Source: DASSHA01 sp035693145 (lineage in GTDB: Bacteria; Chloroflexota; Limnocylindria; Limnocylindrales; CSP1-4). From it: DNA of 60,193 nucleotides. Under the pieces are notes generated by a model. The model saw only the letters and a program-made list of their open reading frames with translations. It ran no database searches and was not told the DNA's origin. Location: contig DASSHA010000037.1 in assembly GCA_035693145.1 (NCBI GenBank), forward strand, positions 1 through 60,193. The letters are read 5' to 3'. Each line of letters begins with the position of its first letter. Position 1 is the first letter of the stretch. The position numbers and the translations under genes are program-made. This document shows positions 51,798 through 59,711 of this stretch, piece after piece.

Positions 51798-52711
51798 GCC
51801 ACGGCGTGACCGGTGCCGCGGACGAGACGCGGATCGGATCGACGACCTTCAGGTGGGGCGAGCGGACGTACGTCATGGGCATCGTCAACGTGACGCCCGA
51901 CTCGTTCTCCGGAGACGGGCTGCTCGCGGGCGGCGAGCGGACGAGTGCCGCCGCTCCGGCGGCCGGCAGGATCGTCGCGAGAGCCGTGGATCAGGCGCGC
52001 GAGATGGTCGAGCAGGGGGCGGACGTGCTCGACGTCGGGGGCGAATCGAGCCGTCCGGGACACGCCGACGTCGACGCCGCGGAAGAGCGTCGACGTGTAG
52101 TGCCGGTCATCGCCGGCATCCGGAACGCCCTCCCCGATGCGCCAATCAGCATCGACACGACGAAGGCCGAGGTCGCGGAGGCCGCGCTCGACGCGGGCGC
52201 GGACGCCGTCAACGACGTCTGGGGCGTCGCCGCCGAGCCGGCACTCCTCGCGCTCGTCGCCGAGCGCGGCGTCCCGATCGTGCTCATGCACAACCGGGCG
52301 ACGGCCCGCTACGCCGACGTCGCCGCGGAGGTCGTCGCCGACCTGGAGCGGGCGATCGAGCAGGCGCTCGAGGCCGGGGTCGCTTGGTCCCAGCTGATCG
52401 TCGACCCGGGGATCGGGTTCGGGAAGACAGCGGACCAGAACCTCGCGCTCCTCGCGGACCTCGCAACGCTGCGCGCGCTCCGTCGGCCGATCCTGCTCGG
52501 CACGTCGCGCAAGTCGACGATCGGACATGTCCTCGACCTGCCCCCGCAGGAGCGGGTCGAAGGCACGATCGCGACGACCGTGCTCGGGATCGCGGCGGGG
52601 GTGGACGTGGTCCGCGTCCATGACGTCCGAGCGAACGTGCGGGCCGCCCGAATGGCCGACGCGATCGTTCGACGACCGCACTCGAGCACGACCCAGGAGG
52701 CATCCCGTTGA
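51794..52711 (+). CDS. folP: Dihydropteroate synthase
   Basis: FolP condenses the pterin diphosphate with p-aminobenzoate and is the sulfonamide target. Signatures are MGIVNVTPDSFSGDG, DVGGESSRPGHADVDAAEE, ISIDTTKAEVAEAAL, VNDVWG, VLMHNRA, DPGIGFGKTADQN and GTSRKSTIG. Length 305, slightly over the usual 270-285 because of the N-terminus and an insertion after SGDG (GLLAGGERTSAAAP...). ATG 51794 overlaps the folC stop. Confidence 0.95.
   Translation: MSHGVTGAADETRIGSTTFRWGERTYVMGIVNVTPDSFSGDGLLAGGERTSAAAPAAGRIVARAVDQAREMVEQGADVLDVGGESSRPGHADVDAAEERRRVVPVIAGIRNALPDAPISIDTTKAEVAEAALDAGADAVNDVWGVAAEPALLALVAERGVPIVLMHNRATARYADVAAEVVADLERAIEQALEAGVAWSQLIVDPGIGFGKTADQNLALLADLATLRALRRPILLGTSRKSTIGHVLDLPPQERVEGTIATTVLGIAAGVDVVRVHDVRANVRAARMADAIVRRPHSSTTQEASR
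52695..52700 (+). promoter_or_regulatory. Ribosome binding site fixing a TTG start (folB)
   Basis: AGGAGG lies 7 nt before TTG 52708, inside the end of folP, and supports TTG as the folB start. Confidence 0.8.
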
Positions 52712-53073
52712 GCGACCGAATCGTCCTGCGCAACATGCAGTTCCGGGGCCGCCACGGTGTCTACCCGATCGAGCAGTTCGCCGACCAGCCGTTCGAGGTG
52801 GACGTCGAGCTGCTGCTCAACCTGCAACCCGCCGGCGTCGACGACGAGCTCGAGCGAACGGTCGACTACGGGCAGGTCTACGGCATCTGTCGGCAGATCG
52901 TCGAATCGACCTCGTATCGACTGCTCGAGGCGCTCGCCGAGGCGATCGCCCACGAGATCCTCGCCGCCCATCACGTCGATGAGGTGGCGATCCGGGTCCG
53001 CAAGCCGGAGGTCGACCTCGGCGGCCCGCTCGACTGGGCCGGAGTCGAGATCCGGCGACGGCGCGCCGACTAG
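52708..53073 (+). CDS. folB: Dihydroneopterin aldolase
   Basis: FolB splits dihydroneopterin to 6-hydroxymethyl-dihydropterin and glycolaldehyde. It has LRNMQFRGRHGVYPIEQFADQPFEVDVEL, the DYGQVYGIC segment, ESTSYRLLEALAEAIA with the catalytic glutamate and the late VRKPEVDLGG lysine. Length 121 as expected. The start is TTG 52708, supported by AGGAGG 7 nt upstream, and overlaps the folP stop by 4 nt. The pterin kinase folK is not seen after it: htrA is convergent 2 nt later. Confidence 0.93.
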   Translation: MSDRIVLRNMQFRGRHGVYPIEQFADQPFEVDVELLLNLQPAGVDDELERTVDYGQVYGICRQIVESTSYRLLEALAEAIAHEILAAHHVDEVAIRVRKPEVDLGGPLDWAGVEIRRRRAD

Positions 53074-53075
53074 CT

Positions 53076-54494
53076 CTAGAGGTCTGCGGGCCGGGTCTCG
53101 AGGGTGACCTTGATCGACTGGTGGCTGCCGTCGCGCAGCACGTCGAGCGTCACCGTGTCACCGGTGGCGTACTGGCTGAGGACGGCGTCGAGCGGGTGCT
53201 CGGTGTCAATCGCGGTGTCGTTGACCTTCGTGATGACGTCGTTGGCCCGGAGGCCGGCCTTGTCCGCGGGCGAGCCCGGGAAGATGGCGGCCTGACCCTG
53301 GTCGCCCTCGACGAAGGCTCCCTGGCTGACCGACAGCGAGTGCTCCTTCGCGAGCTGTGGGTCGAGCGATACGAAGCGGACGCCGAGGTACGGGCGGACG
53401 AGCTTCTCACCACGGATGGCCTGGAGCGTGATCGGTCGCGCGATGTCGATCGGGATCGCGAACCCAATCCCATTCGCGCTCTGGGCGACCGCCGTGTTCA
53501 CCCCGATGACGTTGCCGCCGGCGTCGATGAGCGGCCCGCCGCTGTTGCCGGGATTGATCGCGGCGTCGGTCTGGATGAGGTTGGAGATGACGCCGCCCTC
53601 GACCTGGATCTGGCGGCCCTGCGCGGAGACGATGCCCGAGGTCACGGAGTTGGTGAACGTGCCCAGCGGGCTGCCGATCGCGACGACCAGCTGGCCGACC
53701 TTCAACTCGTCCGAGTCGCCGAGGGTCGCCGCCGGTAGGCCGGTCGCCTCGATCTTGACGATGGCGAGGTCGGTCAGCGAGTCGGTGCCATACGTCTTGC
53801 CATCGAACTCGCGGCCGTCCTTGAGCTTGACGACAAGCTTGTCGCTGCCGGACACGACATGGCGGTTGGTGAGGATCCAGCCGTTCGCGTCGTAGATGAT
53901 CCCGGACCCGACCCCGGTATCGGGGATCGATCCGCCGAACCCGTTGCTCGACGCGCTCGACGACGTGATCTGGACGACGGCCGGCCCGACCTTCTCGGCG
54001 ACCGCGGTGATGGCGGAGCTCTCGTCGAGGGTCACCGATTGGGGTCGGCTGACGGTCGAGCTGCCGGCCGGGACGAGCGCGCCGGCCGTCGCCGTCGGCC
54101 GACCGAGGGTTCCGGTCGCGCTGAGCGCGACGAGCGTCCCTCCCGAGGCCAGGACCGCCGACAGCAGACTGACCGCCACGACCGTTCCCAGGCCGCCTCG
54201 CGCCGGTCCGTGCGCGACCGAGGGTTCGCTCGGCGTGACGACGCGTGCCTCGCTCGGCTCGAACCAGCGCTCAGGGGTGGTGGTCGCCGGCGGCGGCGCC
54301 CAGGCCGGACGGCTCCACGCGCTCGGTCGATCGGGTGGCGGTGAGTAGCTCGGGGACGAGCCGCTCGACCAGGCCGGCGACGGCCCGGGTTGAGGGCGAC
54401 CGCTCGAGCTGGGCGGGTCGTAGCGGCTCGTGTCGGCGGTCGGGTCTGCCGGCTCCGCCGTTTCGGGACGGGCCGGTTCGTTCGGTTCGGTCAT
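53076..54494 (-). CDS. htrA: HtrA/DegP-type serine protease
   Basis: This membrane-anchored protease degrades misfolded exported proteins. The 472 residues have a proline/serine-rich cytosolic tail (1-100), a membrane segment (about 102-127), a trypsin-like domain with His212 (NRHVV), Asp242 (TDLAIV) and Ser318 (GNSGGP), and one C-terminal PDZ domain (about 370-470, with PGSPADKAGLRANDVI). It lies 88 nt downstream of the histidine kinase on the same strand, which suggests it is a target of that system. ATG 54494. Confidence 0.95.
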   Translation of the reverse strand: MTEPNEPARPETAEPADPTADTSRYDPPSSSGRPQPGPSPAWSSGSSPSYSPPPDRPSAWSRPAWAPPPATTTPERWFEPSEARVVTPSEPSVAHGPARGGLGTVVAVSLLSAVLASGGTLVALSATGTLGRPTATAGALVPAGSSTVSRPQSVTLDESSAITAVAEKVGPAVVQITSSSASSNGFGGSIPDTGVGSGIIYDANGWILTNRHVVSGSDKLVVKLKDGREFDGKTYGTDSLTDLAIVKIEATGLPAATLGDSDELKVGQLVVAIGSPLGTFTNSVTSGIVSAQGRQIQVEGGVISNLIQTDAAINPGNSGGPLIDAGGNVIGVNTAVAQSANGIGFAIPIDIARPITLQAIRGEKLVRPYLGVRFVSLDPQLAKEHSLSVSQGAFVEGDQGQAAIFPGSPADKAGLRANDVITKVNDTAIDTEHPLDAVLSQYATGDTVTLDVLRDGSHQSIKVTLETRPADL

Positions 54495-54582
54495 CGGGTT
54501 TCCAGCGCGCAGCGGACTCGGGGCCGCGATTCGGCCGGCGCGGTCCGCGTTCTCCGGGCCACCATGCCGGCACGGGGTTGCG

Positions 54583-56130
54583 TCACGAGCCCGGGCTCGA
54601 TGAAGAATTCGCCACGTCGGCGCTCGCCTGCCCCGGGACTCGGGCGGGCAGCGGCCGGCTCGATTCCGGCGCCGTCCCGGGCGTCGGCGCGGTCGAGCCA
54701 TCCGGCGCGGGCGCCTCGACGACCGCCCGCGGATCGCGCGGCAGGAAGACGTGGAATGTCGTCCCTGCCCCAACCGCGCTGTCGACTGTCACCCGTCCGG
54801 CGTGGATGTCGACGATGGACTTCACGATCGCCAGCCCGAGTCCGCTGCCGCTGCTTCGAACCTCGTTCGCGTGTGAGCCGCGGTAGAAGCGCTCGAAGAT
54901 CCGCGGCAGCTCCGACTCGTCGATCCCCACGCCAGTGTCTGCGACGACGAGCTCGGCCCCGTCGGGATGCGAGCGCAGCTCGACGGTCACGCGACCGCCC
55001 TGCGGCGTGAACTTGAGCGCGTTGCCGACGAGGTTCGCCACGACCTGACCGATGCGTTGCGGATCGTGCCGGATCCGGACGGGGCTGTCGGGCAGTGCCA
55101 GCCGCAAGGCGACACCGCGCCGACGAGCGCTCGGCTCGGCCTGCTCGACGGCCGATTCGACCACCGCGCGCAGGTCGTCGGGGCGGAGGTCGGGCTCGAC
55201 GAGCCCCGACTCGAGCTTCGAGAGCTCGAGCAGGTTCTGGGCGAGCCAATCGAGCCGCTCGAGCTGGACCGCGCTGGCGTCGAGGAACTCGCGTCGAGCC
55301 GCGGGGTCGTCGCCGGCGTGCTCCTGGAGCAGCTCGACGAACGTCCGGATCGCGGCGATCGGGGTCCGGAGCTCGTGTGACACGTCGGCCAGGAAGTCAC
55401 GACTTCGGTCGCGATCCCGCCGAATGATCTCCACGCTCTGCTCGAGTCGATCCGCCATGGTGTTGAACTGGCCGGCGAGCTCCGCGATCTCGGAGCTGCC
55501 CGCACTTGCCGGGCCTAGGTCGACGCGCCGCGAAAGGTCGCCCTCGGAAAGGGCTCCGGCCGCCTCCGTGAGACGCCGGATCGGCGTCGTGAACCGTCGC
55601 GCGAGGACGGCCGCGACGATGACCGCAAGCCCGAGCGCGATCACGGCGAGCACGACGAGGAGCGTCGTCGCCTGCGCGAGCGTCGAGGCACGGAACGTGT
55701 AGGCACCCGAGAGCGCGATCTCGATTCCGTAGGCATGCGCCGTCCCGACCGACCAGGCGTCGTCGAAGCGCGCATCGGGGTCGCGTGCCTGTCCGGGCGC
55801 GGGCTCGTCGGCGAGCCGGGCCGAGAAGACGGCGTCCGTCGCGGGCGTCACGGTCAGCCCCGTCGCGACGCCGGGGTGAACCGTCCCGATCGTGATCTTC
55901 ACGTCGGCCTGGGCGATGCGGGCCAGGAGCGCGACGACGCCCGGGGTGAGCGCGTCCTGTCTGATCGACGGGTCGAGGCTCCCGTTCGCGTCGACGGCCG
56001 GGCCGCCTCCCGTCGCGCGGTCGATCGCGACCGTGGCAAAGTCGCGGACAGTCTCGGCCCGGGCGCCGAGGTCGGCGGTCACCTGATCGTGGATGAAGTC
56101 GTCGAGGCGGTTGATGACGACGGCGGACAC
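54583..56130 (-). CDS. Sensor histidine kinase; true start not resolved
   Basis: This is the membrane sensor partner of the response regulator next to it. It has an extracytoplasmic sensor region (about 10-150), a membrane segment (TTLLVVLAVIALGLAVIVAAV), a HAMP domain, DHp H-box FLADVSHELRTPIA (His252), N-box NLVGNALKF, DTGVGI and GSGLGLAIVKS. The in-frame sequence before GTG 56130 continues in the same frame for 100 nt as VRQSLQLRLTLSFVGVTAL, clearly the start of the first membrane segment, but no ATG, GTG or TTG occurs in it back to the stop near 56390. So the first membrane segment would be cut in half with the given start. A rare start codon or a sequence error is likely. The last 50 residues are disordered. 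Confidence 0.9.
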   Translation of the reverse strand: MSAVVINRLDDFIHDQVTADLGARAETVRDFATVAIDRATGGGPAVDANGSLDPSIRQDALTPGVVALLARIAQADVKITIGTVHPGVATGLTVTPATDAVFSARLADEPAPGQARDPDARFDDAWSVGTAHAYGIEIALSGAYTFRASTLAQATTLLVVLAVIALGLAVIVAAVLARRFTTPIRRLTEAAGALSEGDLSRRVDLGPASAGSSEIAELAGQFNTMADRLEQSVEIIRRDRDRSRDFLADVSHELRTPIAAIRTFVELLQEHAGDDPAARREFLDASAVQLERLDWLAQNLLELSKLESGLVEPDLRPDDLRAVVESAVEQAEPSARRRGVALRLALPDSPVRIRHDPQRIGQVVANLVGNALKFTPQGGRVTVELRSHPDGAELVVADTGVGIDESELPRIFERFYRGSHANEVRSSGSGLGLAIVKSIVDIHAGRVTVDSAVGAGTTFHVFLPRDPRAVVEAPAPDGSTAPTPGTAPESSRPLPARVPGQASADVANSSSSPGS

Positions 56131-56242
56131 GAGCGCGAGTGTGAGCGCGGTGACGCCGACGAAGCTGAGGGTGAGGCGGAGCTGGAGCGACTGGCGGACG
56201 AGATGGCGGAGCCGCCGGGGGAGCGTCGGATGGGCGCGCTCG

Positions 56243-56941
56243 TCAGCGCTCCGCGAAGGCGTAGCCGACTCCCCGAACCGTGAGCACGAACTGCGGCGCC
56301 GACGGGTCGTCCTCGATCTTGTCTCGCAGATGGCTGACGTGGACGTTGATCGTCTTGTCGTCCTGGTCGAGCGCCTCGTAGTCGCGGATCAGCTCGAGCA
56401 GCTCGGGACGTGTATAGACGCGGCCTGGTCGGCCCGCGAGGTGTCTGAGGATCTCGAACTCGGTCGGCGTCAGGCTGATCCGCCGGTTGCCGCGCTGGAC
56501 ACGCCTGCGTTCGAGGTCGATGACCAGGTCGTGGTGGCGGATGACGCGGCCGCCGGCGGCGTCGGAGAGATCGCCGTAGGCACGTCGGAGGAGCGCCTTG
56601 ATCCGGCTCATCAGCTCTCGCAGGCCGAACGGCTTCGTCACGTAGTCATCCGCCCCGAGCTCGAGGCCGATGACCTTGTCGACCTCGTCGTCGCGGGCCG
56701 TCAGGAACAGCACCGGCGCCTTGACACCCGAAGCGCGCATTCGGCGGAGCGTCTCGAACCCGTCCATGCCGGGCAACCGCACGTCGAGCAGCACGAGGTC
56801 GGGCGCCTGCGTGGTCGCGAACTCCAGGCCTTCCTCGCCCGATCGGGCGACCGCGACCTGGTAGCCCTCCTGTTGGAGCGCGTACTGGATCCCGCGGGCG
56901 ACCGCGTGCTCGTCCTCGACGATCAGGATCGTGGCGGCCAT
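56243..56941 (-). CDS. OmpR/PhoB-family response regulator
   Basis: The 232 residues have an N-terminal receiver (ILIVEDEH with the acidic pair, phospho-acceptor Asp53 in LVLLDVRLPGMDG, Thr in LTARDD and Lys in YVTKPFG) and a C-terminal winged helix (LTPTEFEILRHLAGRPGRVYTRPELL ... INVHVSHLRDKIEDD.. VRGVGYAF). It binds promoters when phosphorylated by the kinase downstream. ATG 56941 is the start; a TACGCT lies 9 nt upstream. Confidence 0.96.
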   Translation of the reverse strand: MAATILIVEDEHAVARGIQYALQQEGYQVAVARSGEEGLEFATTQAPDLVLLDVRLPGMDGFETLRRMRASGVKAPVLFLTARDDEVDKVIGLELGADDYVTKPFGLRELMSRIKALLRRAYGDLSDAAGGRVIRHHDLVIDLERRRVQRGNRRISLTPTEFEILRHLAGRPGRVYTRPELLELIRDYEALDQDDKTINVHVSHLRDKIEDDPSAPQFVLTVRGVGYAFAER

Positions 56942-57006
56942 CGCGCCGGGAGCGTACACCGCACGCCGACCGCGAGCGCGCGACGGGACCGAACGGGCGC
57001 GGATGC

Positions 57007-57012
57007 TATCCT
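57007..57012 (+). promoter_or_regulatory. Extended -10 of rplY
   Basis: TGCTATCCT (TATCCT at 57007-57012) ends 9 nt before ATG 57022. Confidence 0.5.
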
Positions 57013-57021
57013 CCCGGCCCG

Positions 57022-57687
57022 ATGCCGACGAACAGACCAACCCTCCTCGCGAACCGGCGAACCGTCACCGGCAAGGCCGTCGCCCGACTCCGTCGGGATG
57101 GCCGGCTGCCGGCCGTCGTCTACGGCCACGGGGTCGATTCGGAGAATGTCGCGCTCGATACCCACGAGTTCGAGCTGCTGCGGCGCCGGATCGGCACGAA
57201 CGCCCTCGTCGACCTGACCGTCGACGGGGCGAAGCCGCGCCCGGTCCTCGTCCACGGCGTCCAGGTCGACGTCGTGAGCCGTCGCCCGCTGCATGTCGAC
57301 CTGTTCGTCGTCCGGATGACCGAAGAGCTGACGGTCGATGTCCCGCTCGTCCCGACCGGCGTCGCTCCGGCGGTCGATGCCCTCGGCGGCACGCTCATCC
57401 ACGTCTCCGAACGGCTTCGTGTTCGTGCACTGCCAGGCAACATCCCGGACTCGCTGCCGTATGCGATCGACGCGCTCACGGACTTCGACGCAGCGGTCCA
57501 CGTCCGGGACCTCGCCGTGCCCGACGGCGCGACGATCCTCGCGGACCCGGATGACGTCGTCGCCAAGGTCGAGCGACCGCGGGTCGAGGCGGCCGAGGTC
57601 CCGGAGGCGGCGGAGGCGGAGGCTGCCGAAGGCGCAGCCGCGCCGGCCGAGGGGACTCCCGGCGGCGACGAGGCCGGCGAGAGCTAG
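57022..57687 (+). CDS. rplY: 50S ribosomal protein L25 (CTC form)
   Basis: L25 binds 5S rRNA. The 221-residue product has the N-terminal L25 domain (LLANRRTVTGKAVARLRRDGRLPAVVYG, then VHGVQVDVVSRRPLHVDLF) and a C-terminal extension (TL5/CTC type, VDALGGTLIHVSERLRVRALP ... PDGATILADPDDVVAKV) with a disordered acidic tail. The long form is usual outside proteobacteria. It is divergent from the response regulator and convergent with a methyltransferase gene. Confidence 0.95.
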   Translation: MPTNRPTLLANRRTVTGKAVARLRRDGRLPAVVYGHGVDSENVALDTHEFELLRRRIGTNALVDLTVDGAKPRPVLVHGVQVDVVSRRPLHVDLFVVRMTEELTVDVPLVPTGVAPAVDALGGTLIHVSERLRVRALPGNIPDSLPYAIDALTDFDAAVHVRDLAVPDGATILADPDDVVAKVERPRVEAAEVPEAAEAEAAEGAAAPAEGTPGGDEAGES

Positions 57688-57706
57688 TCGCGCGCAAGCC
57701 GCTCGC

Positions 57707-58549
57707 TCAGGGCCGCGTTGCCGTCAGCTCGACGACCGGCACCCGCCAGGCGAAATCGGACGGGCGCAGCCGCCCCAGCCGTCGTTGCGCCGCGCGCCGG
57801 AGCCGCACCCGGTCTCCGGAGCTGAGCCCCGAGAAGAGATCCCACTCGTCGTACAGCTCGAGGAAGTCGAGATACGACTCGCGGTTCCAGTCGTGGGCGA
57901 GCGTCAGGGCGCGCCCGCGGACGTCCCGGAAGCCGGCGTGCCGCACCTGGGCGACGGCGGCCTCGACCGAGGGGAGGTCGCCGCTTCGTGACTCTTCGTC
58001 GACCTCGTCCTCCTCGATCCCGACGTCCGCGACGGCGTCGTCGAAGGCGTCGTCGGGGAGCCAGCGCTCGCCGCGCCGGCCGGCGAGCCAGGTCACGAAT
58101 GCCAGCGTCCCGCCGGGCCGCAGGACGCGCCGGATCTCGCGCAGCACGCGACCCCGGTCGGGAACGAGCTGGAGGACGAACGAGCTGACGACGAGGTCGA
58201 ACGAGCCGTCCGGCAGCGGCATGCGATCGGCGCCGGCGACGACGAGGTCGACGCGGGCCCGTTGGCTGTCCTCGAGGTCGCTATCGGCGATGGCTTCGGC
58301 GGCGGCGAGCATGCCCCGCGAGGCGTCGAGCGCGGTGACGCGCGCGGACGGCCAACGCCGAACGGCGGCCCGGGTGAGGGTCCCGGTGCCGGCGCCGAGG
58401 TCGAGGATCCGCGTGGGCTCGACCGGCGCGAGCGCCTCGTCGGCCGTGTCGAGGAGACCGATCGCGGTCGGCGCGAGCACTGGCGCCCACCAGCGTTCGT
58501 AGCGCGCCGCCGACGCGTCGTAGCGCTCGGCCATCGATCGGCTCGTCAC
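57707..58549 (-). CDS. Class I SAM-dependent methyltransferase
   Basis: The 280-residue protein has the SAM-binding ILDLGAGTGTLTR (about 48-60), TALDASRGML, the acidic motif VVAGADRMPLPDGSFDLVVSS and RRVLRPGGTLAFVTW. These match the Methyltransf_11/25 type (UbiE-like). The C-terminal 100 residues include WNRESYLDFLELYDEWDLF, which may bind substrate. The target is unknown. GTG 58549 lies 6 nt after a CACGAT -10; ATG 58534 (MAERYD) is the alternative. Confidence 0.88.
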   Translation of the reverse strand: MTSRSMAERYDASAARYERWWAPVLAPTAIGLLDTADEALAPVEPTRILDLGAGTGTLTRAAVRRWPSARVTALDASRGMLAAAEAIADSDLEDSQRARVDLVVAGADRMPLPDGSFDLVVSSFVLQLVPDRGRVLREIRRVLRPGGTLAFVTWLAGRRGERWLPDDAFDDAVADVGIEEDEVDEESRSGDLPSVEAAVAQVRHAGFRDVRGRALTLAHDWNRESYLDFLELYDEWDLFSGLSSGDRVRLRRAAQRRLGRLRPSDFAWRVPVVELTATRP

Positions 58550-58555
58550 GCGCCG

Positions 58556-58561
58556 ATCGTG
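58556..58561 (-). promoter_or_regulatory. -10 element of a leaderless promoter (methyltransferase)
   Basis: CACGAT on the minus strand ends 6 nt before GTG 58549. Confidence 0.5.
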
Positions 58562-58615
58562 CCATGCGCATCCGGCCCGGATCAGCCGATCCCGTGCTCC
58601 GTCCTTCGACCCCGC

Positions 58616-59623
58616 CTAGGCTGCGTCGCCGGGGACGACGTCGGGCGGGGACGGTGGGCGGGTGATGCCGAGCCGCCGGACGACGAACAGGATGATGGCG
58701 ATCACGATGCCCAGGAAGAGGAGCACGGGGATCCAGACGATCCCGAACCAGATCCCGGCCCCGGCCCCGGCCTGGAGCAGATCGACCAGGGACGCCGTCG
58801 CACGGTCCACCTCGGCCCCCGGATCCCAGCCCTTCGCCGCCTCGGTCACGGCGACGATCGGGAGGCTGTACGTCACGCTGAGCGTGCCGAGCGCTGCCTG
58901 GTCGGCGAGATGCGCACGCTGCGCGTCGAGCTGCTCGATCTGTCCCCGAACGTCGGACAGCCGGGCTTCGACGTCGAGGATGTCCTGGACCTTCGTGGCC
59001 TTCTCGAGGATCGACTGGAGGGCCTTCTCCGACGCCCGGAGGTTGTCGATCCGGGCGTTGAGGTCGATCAGCTGGCCGGTGACCTCGACGGCGTCCGTCT
59101 GCTCGCTGACGACCTTCGTCGCAAGCCCACGGAACGACCCGAGCGCGGCGTCCCATCGATCCGCCGGGATGCGGTAGGCGACAGTCGCCGTGGGCCGATC
59201 GCCGTCGTTCGTCTGGCGGGACTGTCCGACGTACCCGCCCATCGCGACGATCGCGTCATGCGCCTTGGCGACTGCGGCATCGAGGTCGGCGACCTGGACG
59301 CTCATGCTGCCCGTCTTGACGATCTTCGCGCCGTCGACGGGCGCCTGCTGCGGGTTTCCGCCGTTGCCCGTGCCGGAGCCGTTTCCCCCGCCGCCCGTCG
59401 ATCCGGTGCCGATCCCCGGCGCTCCGGTCGCACCCTGATAGTCGTTGCCGGCGGTCGATGGGCCGGCCGGCGCCTGGCCCAGGCCCTCGCCACCGACCGA
59501 GTTGCCGACGTTCGAGAGGATTGCCGCCGAGCCCGAGCAGGCGGCGACCATGGCCGAGACGGCGATGAGCACGAACAGGACGCGAAGTCGGGCCGCCTTC
59601 GGCGCACGGTTGCTGATCGACAT
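58616..59623 (-). CDS. DUF4349 lipoprotein with C-terminal membrane segment
   Basis: The 335-residue product has an N-terminal signal with lipobox MVAACSGS, a glycine-rich linker (about 55-100) and a DUF4349 domain (IVKTGSMSVQVADLDAAVAKAHDAI, GGYVGQSRQTN and VAYRIPADRWDAAL) with a coiled-coil (about 190-250, LIDLNARIDNLRASEKALQ). It ends with a membrane segment and RRLGITRPPSPPD. So it is anchored at both ends, outside between. Function unknown; the domain resembles parts of periplasmic adaptor or signalling proteins. ATG 59623. Confidence 0.87.
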   Translation of the reverse strand: MSISNRAPKAARLRVLFVLIAVSAMVAACSGSAAILSNVGNSVGGEGLGQAPAGPSTAGNDYQGATGAPGIGTGSTGGGGNGSGTGNGGNPQQAPVDGAKIVKTGSMSVQVADLDAAVAKAHDAIVAMGGYVGQSRQTNDGDRPTATVAYRIPADRWDAALGSFRGLATKVVSEQTDAVEVTGQLIDLNARIDNLRASEKALQSILEKATKVQDILDVEARLSDVRGQIEQLDAQRAHLADQAALGTLSVTYSLPIVAVTEAAKGWDPGAEVDRATASLVDLLQAGAGAGIWFGIVWIPVLLFLGIVIAIILFVVRRLGITRPPSPPDVVPGDAA

Positions 59624-59699
59624 CACGCACCTCACTCCCTCCGGCGGGCGCCGGCGGCAACCCGAGGACGCCGCGAGGCGGCCGTCGGTTCCTGCCTCG

Positions 59700-59705
59700 T
59701 ATAGT
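59700..59705 (+). promoter_or_regulatory. -10 element of a leaderless promoter (DNA ligase)
   Basis: TATAGT ends 6 nt before ATG 59712; the best match among the leaderless set. Confidence 0.7.
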
Positions 59706-59711
59706 CGCCCG

